A DNA stretch of 5,057 bases, taken from NCBI GenBank assembly GCA_003482905.1, contig DMXM01000020.1, forward strand, positions 1 to 5,057, written 5' to 3'. The position numbers were made by a program, and so were the translations under genes. How positions within the stretch are numbered: position 1 is the stretch's first letter; each line of letters opens with the position of its first letter. The notes beneath the pieces are model-generated. The model was not told the DNA's origin and did not search any database. It saw nothing but the letters and a program-made list of their open reading frames with translations. Positions 1 through 5,057 of the stretch are shown in pieces. Source of the DNA: Elusimicrobiota bacterium. Its GTDB lineage: Bacteria; Elusimicrobiota; Elusimicrobia; Elusimicrobiales; UBA9959.

Positions 1-126
1 GGAGTTCTGCGGAAGTCAGGAGCGCCGCAGGCTGTCAACCATATTTGGGTGTTTAAAAGATGCCTGAAACTTTTTAGCGCCGGCCGCATCTCATTAGTGA
101 GATTCAGAAATAAAGCGGAGGCAGTA
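1..126. other. Leader upstream of the TolC-family gene; no gene supported
   Basis: No complete gene is visible. Three + frames run in from the left edge. Frame 2 stops at 65-67 and frame 3 at 54-56, so either could be the last codons of an upstream gene, but neither short peptide is recognisable. Frame 1 is open straight into the TolC gene. A 6-bp stem with a 12-nt loop (CTGCGG 7-12, CCGCAG 25-30) is present, followed by an AT-richer patch at 41-60. I see no convincing -35/-10 pair on the + strand, so the promoter may lie further upstream, possibly shared with an upstream gene. Confidence 0.4.
117..121 (+). promoter_or_regulatory. Ribosome binding site of the TolC-family gene
   Basis: GGAGG lies 5 nt before the ATG at 127. 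This decides the start: the in-frame GTG codons at 49 and 97 have no Shine-Dalgarno sequence in front of them. Confidence 0.75.
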
Positions 127-1479
127 ATGATAAATACCATAACAGCGTTCCTGATCGTTTTTTTTATTCCTCAGATAACCCAAGCCGCACCCCTCACGCT
201 GGAGGCGGCGGTAGAGCAGGGCCTTAAAGCCGACAATCTACTAAAGGAACAAGCGGCCCGCGTAAGCGGCGCCAAAGCCGGGCTGAGCCAGGCCAGGCTG
301 GCCCGCCTCGGCGGCTTCAAGTTGAAGGGAATGTACACTGACGGGACGGACCCGGTTTACGCCTTCGCCACCGCCATGAAACAGGGCTCTTTCAGCATGG
401 CATCCATGGCCACCATAAACGACCCCGACCCCGCCCGCAACTATATGGCCGGCATAGAGGCCGGAGTGCCGCTTTTTACCGGTTTCGCCATCTCTAACGC
501 GGTTAAAATGGGCAAGCTGGGCGCCGAAGCCGCCCAAAGCGGCTACGAAAGGGCCCGCTCGGGGATAACTTTCAAGATAACCTACCAGTGGCTCACCGTA
601 CTGTTGCGCCGCCGCCTGGCCAGCCTGGCGGAAGAAAGCGTGAAAGCCGCCGAAACCGAGCTGAAGACGGCCCAGATGTTGAAAGATAAAGGCATGGTGC
701 TGGGCTCGGATTATTACGGCGCCGAAGCTATACTTTCCACCCTGCGCGGCTACAGTCTTAACTGGAACCTGGCCCTGGCTATTGAGAACGAAAAACTGGC
801 CATAACCCTGGGCCTGGACCCCGCCGCCGGCGTTGAAGCCGCCGGCGCGCTGGGTGAGGCGGCCTACGCAGAAGCCTCCCGCGACCAGCTCCGGGCCGCG
901 GCCGCGGGCGGAAGACGCGACATAAGGGCGCTTGAAAAGATGGCCGCCATCTCCAAAACCTCGGAAGCCATGCAGAAAGATTCCGTGCTGCCCACCGTGG
1001 AAGCTTTCGGCAGCTGGGAAACCAATTCCGAAAGCCTGTCCGACTTCAGGGACAATCGCATGCTGGGCCTGCGCCTCACCCTGCCCCTGGGCGACCCCGC
1101 CTATTTCGCGAAGAAAGACGCGGCCAGTGCGGAAGCCTCGGCGGCCTCCTCCCGCCTGGACGAAGCACGCAAACAAGCGGCGGCAGAATTATCCGAGGCC
1201 CTCGGCAACTACAAAGCCGCCAAAGAAAGCCTGCCGATAGCCAGGGAAACCCTGGCCAAAGCCAGCCAGTCCCTGGAGCTCTTCCGCCCCCTCTACCGCC
1301 AGGGCCGCCAGAGCGTCCTTGAAGTGCTGCGCGCCCAGGCCTCGGTGCTTCAGGCCGAAGCCAACTATTACGAGACCCTTTACAAACTGAACCTCTACCA
1401 CGCCCAGACCCTGCTGGCCTCGGAAACCCTGGACGCGGCGGCCATAAAAGAAATGTCGGATAAACTGGGAGTGAAATAG
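127..1479 (+). CDS. TolC-family outer-membrane efflux channel protein
   Basis: Likely the outer-membrane channel of a tripartite efflux pump: a trimeric beta-barrel with a long alpha-helical periplasmic tunnel. The 450 aa length is normal for the family, and two outer-membrane efflux protein (OEP) repeats are expected. Residues 1-20 form a hydrophobic signal peptide, probably cleaved after TQA (18-20). There is no lipobox Cys, so it is not a NodT/OprM-type lipoprotein. Helical Ala/Glu/Lys-rich repeats begin at LTLEAAVEQ (23-31). Residues 75-120 carry a DPVYAFATAMKQ...NDP...GVPLFTGF pattern that I know from a TolC subgroup, in the first beta-hairpin region. The second repeat ends with the hallmark YRQGRQSVLEVLRAQ (390-404) and a long helix. 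The signal peptide n-region has no Lys or Arg; a GTG at 97 would add RFRNK but lacks a ribosome binding site. The permease gene follows on the same strand after 213 nt. It is clearly in the TolC family, but not necessarily tolC itself, so no symbol is given. Confidence 0.93.
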   Translation: MINTITAFLIVFFIPQITQAAPLTLEAAVEQGLKADNLLKEQAARVSGAKAGLSQARLARLGGFKLKGMYTDGTDPVYAFATAMKQGSFSMASMATINDPDPARNYMAGIEAGVPLFTGFAISNAVKMGKLGAEAAQSGYERARSGITFKITYQWLTVLLRRRLASLAEESVKAAETELKTAQMLKDKGMVLGSDYYGAEAILSTLRGYSLNWNLALAIENEKLAITLGLDPAAGVEAAGALGEAAYAEASRDQLRAAAAGGRRDIRALEKMAAISKTSEAMQKDSVLPTVEAFGSWETNSESLSDFRDNRMLGLRLTLPLGDPAYFAKKDAASAEASAASSRLDEARKQAAAELSEALGNYKAAKESLPIARETLAKASQSLELFRPLYRQGRQSVLEVLRAQASVLQAEANYYETLYKLNLYHAQTLLASETLDAAAIKEMSDKLGVK

Positions 1480-1534
1480 CTCAGGAGTTTAGATAGTTAA
1501 GCTGTAAAGGGGCCTGGCGAGGGGATGGGCCCGT

Positions 1535-1564
1535 CGGGCACGGGGTCGGGACACACCGTGCCCG
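1535..1564 (+). other. Inner hairpin A
   Basis: CGGGCACGG at 1535-1543 pairs perfectly with CCGTGCCCG at 1556-1564, giving a GC-rich 9-bp stem with a 12-nt loop. It sits just inside the left outer arm. No T-run follows, so it is not a standard intrinsic terminator. Confidence 0.65.
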
Positions 1565-1585
1565 CCCCTCCTCTCTCAGTCGCCG

Positions 1586-1599
1586 CGCTTACGTAAGCG
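1586..1599. other. Perfect 14-bp palindrome CGCTTACGTAAGCG
   Basis: CGCTTACGTAAGCG equals its own reverse complement. It forms the tip of inner hairpin B. A competing fold pairs GCCGC 1582-1586 with GCGGC 1597-1601. As DNA, a 14-bp perfect dyad is also compatible with a dimeric regulator site, but its position inside a larger inverted repeat makes a structural role the simpler reading. Confidence 0.5.
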
Positions 1600-1680
1600 G
1601 CTCCTTCCGAGAGGGCCCGCCGAACCCATCCCCTCGTCAGGCCCCGGCCGCACAGATTGCAGGTCGTTTTAGATAATAAC

Positions 1681-1685
1681 AGGAG
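1681..1685 (+). promoter_or_regulatory. Ribosome binding site of the RND permease gene
   Basis: AGGAG lies 7 nt before the ATG at 1693. It supports this start over the in-frame TTG at 1657, which has no Shine-Dalgarno sequence and would place the AGGAG inside the coding region. Confidence 0.8.
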
Positions 1686-1692
1686 CAAACAA

Positions 1693-4600
1693 ATGCAGAA
1701 CCAAACACAACATAAATACGGAATGGCCGGGCGCATGGCCGGGGCTTTTATAGGGTCGCGCCTCACCCCCATATTGATTATAACCTTCATATTGCTGGGC
1801 GTTTTCTCCACGTTCAAACTCCCCCGCGAAGAAGAACCCCAGATCAACGTCCCCATGTTCGACATCATGGTCCCTTTCTACGGCGCCACGCCAAAAGAAA
1901 TAGAAAAGCACCTGGTAGAAGTAGGCGAACGCAAACTCTGGGAAATACCCGGCGTAGAATACATCTACTCCATAGCCCAGCCCAACTTCGCCATGTTCAC
2001 CGTGCGCTTCAAGGTCGGCACCACCCCGGAGGAAGCGGCCAACCTGGTCTATACCAAAACCCTCGATAACAAGGACATTTTCCCCCGCGGCTCCGAAGAG
2101 CCGCTCATAAAATTCCGCGCCATAGACGACGTGCCCGTGCTGGCTCTCACCCTCTGGGGCGAAGGCCGCGACGATTATGAACTGCGCCGCGCCGCCGCCC
2201 GCATACAGACCGAGCTCAACTCCGTCTCCAACGTCTCCGAAACCCGCATCATAGGCGGCCACAAGCGCCAGTTTATCGTCCATTTCGACCCCGCGGCCCT
2301 CGCCCGCCACCGCCTTACCCCGCCCATGCTGGCGGGCATAATAAAGATGTCCAACGCCCGCCTGCCCGTAGGGCACTATAACCAGGGCGACAACAAGCTG
2401 CTGGCCGAGACCGACGCTTTTATCCGCGGCGCCGACGACCTTAAAAACATAATAGTGGGCGTTTATGACGGCCGCCCCGTAAAACTCTCGGAGGTGGCCG
2501 ACGTAAAGGACGGCCCGGACGAAGAAGAACGTTCGGTGACCATGCTGCAGGGAGCGGCCTCCGCGGTTAAGGCCGCCGGGGAACGCCCCGCGGTAACTCT
2601 CTCCGTGGCCAAGCGCCGCGGCGCCAACGCCACCGAAGTGTCGCGCGCCATATTAGCTAAAGTGGAGGCCATGAAAGGCCGCGAGATACCCGACGGCATC
2701 AACATCACCGTCACCCGCAACTACGGCGAAACCGCCAAAGCCAAATCCGACGAGCTTATTTACCATATGCTGCTGGCCACGCTGTCCGTCACCCTGCTTA
2801 TAGCCCTTACGCTCGGCCTGCGCGAAGCCGCGGTGGTCCTGGTGGCCATCCCCGTCACGCTGGCGCTTACCATGCTGGTCTACTACCTGTATGGCTACAC
2901 CCTTAACCGCATAACCCTGTTCGCGCTCATCTTCTCCATCGGCATTCTGGTGGACGACGCCATAGTGGTGGTGGAGAACATAAACCGCCATTGCGTGATG
3001 AACCGCAAGAACTCCCTGTACCGCAATATCCTCAACGCCGTGGACGAGGTGGGCAATCCTACCATCCTCGCCACCTGGACGGTCATCGCCTCCATCCTGC
3101 CCATGGCCTTCGTCAGCGGGATGATGGGCCCTTATATGCGCCCCATACCTATAGGCGCCTCGGTAGCCATGTTGTTCTCGCTAGGCGTGGCCTTCGCCTT
3201 CGCACCCTGGCTTTATGCCAAGGTGGTGCAGCGCTGGCCCGTAAAACATTGCACGCACAATAAAGAAGGCCTCCTGGACCGGCTTTACCGCCGCCTGATG
3301 GGCAAGCTGATCTACACGCCGGCCAACGGCAAGAAATTCCTGCTCTTCACCACCGGGCTGCTCGCGGCCGCCCTGGCCATGGTGGCCTTCAGGCTGGTAA
3401 TATTCAAGACCCTGCCTTTCGACAATAAGAACGAGTTCCAGGTGATCATCAACATGCAGGAGAGCTCTTCGCTGGAGCGCACGCAGCGCGCCGCCGGAGA
3501 AATGGCCAAATACCTGGCCGGCGTGCCCGAGGTGCGGGACCTGCAGGTTTACGCCGGCGCCTCGGCCCCGTACAACTTCAACGGGATGGTGCGCCATTAC
3601 TTCCTGCGGCGGGAATCCTACCAGGCGGACATCCAGGTGAACCTCTCCGACAAGCACTCCCGCAAGCGCCCCAGCCACGACATAGCCGTGGCGGTGCGCG
3701 GCCCGCTTAAAAAGATAGCCGACGGCTACGGCGCGCGCATACAGGTGGCCGAGGTCCCTCCCGGCCCTCCGGTGATGGCCACTATGCTCATAGAGGTCTT
3801 CGACCCCAACCCCAAGAACCAGCGGGCGCTGGCCGAGGAAATCAAGAACATCCTTAAAGGCACCGAGGGGATAGTCGACGTGGATTCCTATATCCCCGAG
3901 GCCCAGCCCATAACCCGGCTGATGGTGGACAGGCAGAAGGCCAGCCTTAACGGCCTTGCGGCCGCCGAGATAGTGCAGACCGCGGCGCTGTCCCTCTACG
4001 GCTCCGACATAGACTCGGCGCACGTGGAAGACGAGAACGAAGCCGTGGACATACGCCTGCGCCTTTCGCCGGAGAAGCGCCGCCGGCTGGAGACTTTGCA
4101 GGAAATAAAATTCTTCTCCCCCAACGGCACGGCCATTCCCATGGCCAGCTTCGTTAAGGCAGAGAACGGCCTGGAGAACCAGCCCATCTACCGCAAGAAC
4201 CTGCAGCGGGTGGCCTACGTTACTGCGGACATCGCCGGCGGCACCGAAAGCCCGGTATACGCCGTGCTGGACCTTAAGGCGAAGATAGACGAGCTGTCCA
4301 AGGCGCGCGGCGCGAAGATCAACCAGTATTTTACGCGCCAGCCGGTGAGTTCCTCGGAAACGGCCATAAAGTGGGACGGGGAATGGCATATAACCTACGA
4401 GGTGTTCCGGGACCTGGGCCTGGCTTTCGCCATGGTGCTGGTGCTTATCTACATTCTTGTAGTGGCCTGGTTCGAGGACTTCCTGACCCCGCTGATAATT
4501 ATGGCGGCTATTCCTATGGCGCTGATAGGTATTATCCCGGCGCATTGGGGGATGAACGCGTTCTTCACTGCCACTTCGATGATAGGTTTTATTGCCTCGG

Positions 4601-4959
4601 CCGGCATTGTGGTGCGCAACTCCATCATTTTGGTGGACTTCATTAATCTGAAGATACGCGACGGCATGCCGCTGGCTGAGGCGGTGATAGAGGCGGGCGT
4701 GGTGCGTTTCAGGCCTATGCTGCTGACGGCGCTGGCGGTTATTGTGGGCGCCGGGGTGATATTGTTCGACCCGATCTTCCAGGGGCTGGCTATATCGCTG
4801 ATAGCGGGACAGATAGCGGCTACACTGCTCTCGCGCGTGGCGGTGCCGGTGCTGTACTATCTTGCCTTTAAGGACAAGCTTAAGAACGCGCATGTGCGCA
4901 AGGCGGCGCCGAAACCGGGAGAATTGACGGATGAGATGCTGGGCTATACCGGGGAGTGA
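1693..4959 (+). CDS. RND-superfamily efflux permease (AcrB-like, HAE type)
   Basis: Proton-driven inner-membrane pump subunit, expected to work as a trimer and pass substrates through an adaptor to a TolC channel. The 1088 aa length fits the family. TM1 is about 24-41, then a periplasmic porter/docking loop to ~355, TM2-TM6 at ~359-510, TM7 ~549-570, a second periplasmic loop to ~905, and TM8-TM12 at ~908-1055. The relay motif GILVDDAIVVVEN (417-429) has D421/D422, matching AcrB D407/D408. Heavy-metal pumps usually have a VDGA-type motif here, so a drug or organic substrate is more likely. The TM10 motif GIVVRNSIILVDF (971-983) has R975 where AcrB has K940. R1005 and T1012 match AcrB R971 and T978. 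KLPREEEPQI (42-51), PYNFNGMVRHY (626-636), EVPPGPPV (687-694) and an ILFDPIFQGLAIS segment in TM11-12 mark a subfamily distinct from AcrB itself. Codon preference drifts from GCC/AAA/GAA early to GCG/AAG/GAG late. Substrate unknown. Confidence 0.96.
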   Translation: MQNQTQHKYGMAGRMAGAFIGSRLTPILIITFILLGVFSTFKLPREEEPQINVPMFDIMVPFYGATPKEIEKHLVEVGERKLWEIPGVEYIYSIAQPNFAMFTVRFKVGTTPEEAANLVYTKTLDNKDIFPRGSEEPLIKFRAIDDVPVLALTLWGEGRDDYELRRAAARIQTELNSVSNVSETRIIGGHKRQFIVHFDPAALARHRLTPPMLAGIIKMSNARLPVGHYNQGDNKLLAETDAFIRGADDLKNIIVGVYDGRPVKLSEVADVKDGPDEEERSVTMLQGAASAVKAAGERPAVTLSVAKRRGANATEVSRAILAKVEAMKGREIPDGINITVTRNYGETAKAKSDELIYHMLLATLSVTLLIALTLGLREAAVVLVAIPVTLALTMLVYYLYGYTLNRITLFALIFSIGILVDDAIVVVENINRHCVMNRKNSLYRNILNAVDEVGNPTILATWTVIASILPMAFVSGMMGPYMRPIPIGASVAMLFSLGVAFAFAPWLYAKVVQRWPVKHCTHNKEGLLDRLYRRLMGKLIYTPANGKKFLLFTTGLLAAALAMVAFRLVIFKTLPFDNKNEFQVIINMQESSSLERTQRAAGEMAKYLAGVPEVRDLQVYAGASAPYNFNGMVRHYFLRRESYQADIQVNLSDKHSRKRPSHDIAVAVRGPLKKIADGYGARIQVAEVPPGPPVMATMLIEVFDPNPKNQRALAEEIKNILKGTEGIVDVDSYIPEAQPITRLMVDRQKASLNGLAAAEIVQTAALSLYGSDIDSAHVEDENEAVDIRLRLSPEKRRRLETLQEIKFFSPNGTAIPMASFVKAENGLENQPIYRKNLQRVAYVTADIAGGTESPVYAVLDLKAKIDELSKARGAKINQYFTRQPVSSSETAIKWDGEWHITYEVFRDLGLAFAMVLVLIYILVVAWFEDFLTPLIIMAAIPMALIGIIPAHWGMNAFFTATSMIGFIASAGIVVRNSIILVDFINLKIRDGMPLAEAVIEAGVVRFRPMLLTALAVIVGAGVILFDPIFQGLAISLIAGQIAATLLSRVAVPVLYYLAFKDKLKNAHVRKAAPKPGELTDEMLGYTGE

Positions 4960-4961
4960 GT

Positions 4962-4967
4962 AAGGAG
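4962..4967 (+). promoter_or_regulatory. Possible ribosome binding site of a following frame
   Basis: AAGGAG begins 2 nt after the permease stop codon and lies 7 nt before a TTG at 4975. Spacing is the same as for the permease gene, which is the main argument that a gene starts here. Confidence 0.35.
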
Positions 4968-4974
4968 AGTTTTT

Positions 4975-5057
4975 TTGCCGAGAGTCACGTCAAAGAAGCG
5001 TAGTCGGGGGCCTGTCCGGGGTTTTGCCCCGCGCACCCTGGAAGATGGAAACCCTTG
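4975..5057 (+). CDS. Possible start of a downstream gene, cut by the window end (unrecognised)
   Basis: From the TTG at 4975 the frame is open for 27 codons to the window edge. It reads MPRVTSKKRSRGPVRGFAPR followed by TLEDGNP, a basic N-terminus with no recognisable motif or signal peptide. In favour: an AAGGAG 7 nt upstream and a start only 15 nt after the permease stop, as in an operon. Against: the start codon is TTG after a run of T, and the stretch 5006-5040 contains a GC-rich hairpin and looks like intergenic repeat DNA whose chance translation gives RGFAPR-like peptides. No function is proposed. Confidence 0.28.
   Translation, partial: MPRVTSKKRSRGPVRGFAPRTLEDGNP
5017..5031 (+). other. 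Short GC hairpin downstream of the permease
   Basis: CGGGG 5017-5021 pairs with CCCCG 5027-5031 around a TTTTG loop. No T-run follows, so it is a weak terminator candidate at best. It may be the first part of another intergenic structured repeat that continues beyond the window. Confidence 0.35.

Larger units (their letters stand above)
1509..1645. repeat. Nested imperfect inverted repeat (large stem with two inner hairpins)
   Basis: The outer arms 1509-1529 and 1625-1645 pair over 21 positions: 20 Watson-Crick pairs and one G-U (1517 with 1637), without bulges. Inside lie hairpin A (1535-1564, 9-bp stem) and hairpin B, closed by CCTCTC 1570-1575 with GAGAGG 1609-1614 and capped by a palindromic stem. 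As RNA this would fold into a three-way junction. It may be a MITE, a REP/BIME-like intergenic repeat, or a cis-acting RNA of the efflux operon. I do not recognise it as a named family. The 1645 arm ends 47 nt before the permease ATG, so folding would not directly hide the ribosome binding site. Confidence 0.75.
1488..1675. repeat. Flanking 8-bp direct repeat TTTAGATA around the spacer element
   Basis: TTTAGATA occurs at 1488-1495 and again at 1668-1675, outside the two arms of the inverted repeat. Removing 1496-1675 would join the TolC stop to the permease start with about 33 nt, a normal operon distance, and would keep AGGAG in front of the ATG. That fits a target-site duplication left by insertion of a ~172-nt element. 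However, the repeat copies are 13 and 22 nt away from the arms rather than touching them, and an AT-rich 8-mer could recur by chance. Confidence 0.4.
1480..1692. other. Structured 213-nt spacer between channel and permease genes
   Basis: This gap is far longer than a typical operon spacer. It starts with a short stretch (1480-1508) containing AGGAG at 1483-1487 with no start codon at a suitable distance. It then holds the nested inverted repeat at 1509-1645 and ends with a short AT-rich stretch bearing the permease ribosome binding site. No open frame in it looks like a protein. No U-run follows the distal arm, so it is not a canonical intrinsic terminator. It could still act on the transcript as an attenuator, a processing site or a stabilising structure. 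Confidence 0.6.

Noticed and set aside
10..38. TTGACA on the - strand (38 to 33) as a divergent promoter -35 box
   Set aside because: No -10-like sequence lies at a suitable distance; the region to its left is GC-rich.
49..126. GTG at 49 as start of the TolC-family gene
   Set aside because: There is no Shine-Dalgarno sequence before it, and it would place 26 residues ahead of the signal peptide; ATG 127 has GGAGG at the right distance.
241..1176. 311-codon open frame on the - strand inside the TolC-family gene
   Set aside because: It is a shadow of the TolC reading frame with a Gly/Phe/His-rich composition and no recognisable domain or ribosome binding site.
1649..1677. Promoter before the permease, with GATAAT at 1672-1677 as -10
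   Set aside because: The matching -35 region (1649-1654) is weak, and transcription would begin in or just at the ribosome binding site.
1657..1692. TTG at 1657 as start of the permease gene
   Set aside because: There is no Shine-Dalgarno sequence before it, and the strong AGGAG at 1681 points to ATG 1693.
1497..1868. 123-codon - strand frame across the spacer
   Set aside because: It spans the inverted repeat and the antisense of the permease N-terminus, with no recognisable protein features.
3181..4893. 570-codon open frame on the - strand inside the permease gene
   Set aside because: It is antisense to a clear RND permease, its peptide is rich in His, Arg, Gln and Gly with no recognisable domain, and long antisense frames are expected in GC-rich genes.
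4960..4976. T-run at 4970-4976 as an intrinsic terminator
   Set aside because: No GC-rich hairpin precedes the T-run; it lies between a Shine-Dalgarno-like site and a TTG.
4956..5003. GTG frame overlapping the permease stop codon
   Set aside because: It encodes only 15 residues before a stop and has no properly spaced ribosome binding site.
1..5057. tRNA, rRNA, CRISPR array or transposase gene
   Set aside because: I looked for cloverleaf, spaced direct repeats and transposase-like motifs and saw none; the spacer element carries no protein-coding frame of its own.

Overview
The window holds two membrane-efflux genes on the + strand, in tandem. The first encodes an outer-membrane TolC-family channel (127-1479, 450 aa). 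The second encodes an inner-membrane RND-superfamily efflux permease (1693-4959, 1088 aa). Together they would supply the outer and inner parts of a tripartite pump spanning a Gram-negative envelope. The periplasmic adaptor (HlyD/AcrA-type membrane fusion protein) that such a pump needs is not encoded here, so it must lie outside the window or elsewhere in the genome. Substrate cannot be read from the sequence. The permease has the double Asp of drug-type (HAE) pumps, not the motif of heavy-metal (CzcA/CusA) pumps.

Layout. 1-126 is a leader with no gene I can support; it ends in a good ribosome binding site. 127-1479 is the TolC-family gene. 1480-1692 is an unusually long and highly structured spacer. 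It contains a ~137-nt nested inverted repeat (1509-1645) with 21-nt arms around two smaller hairpins, and an 8-bp direct repeat lies outside it on both sides. If the segment between the direct repeats is removed, a normal ~33-nt operon spacer remains, so the element may be an insertion (a MITE-like or REP-like repeat) between two genes of one operon. 1693-4959 is the permease. 4960-5057 begins a possible third reading frame (TTG start with a good Shine-Dalgarno site), but this stretch also resembles GC-rich intergenic repeat DNA and is cut by the window end.

Organism. The outer-membrane channel and strong AGGAG-type ribosome binding sites indicate a Gram-negative bacterium. DNA is GC-rich, with third positions mostly C or G, yet ATA is common for Ile. 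I cannot name the lineage; an uncultured high-GC Gram-negative group (for instance Elusimicrobiota-like or Desulfobacterota-like) is only a guess.

The protein content is a recognisable, known type of system. The parts most worth a second look are the spacer element, the Arg-for-Lys substitution in the permease proton relay, the missing adaptor, and a shift in codon preference along the permease gene.
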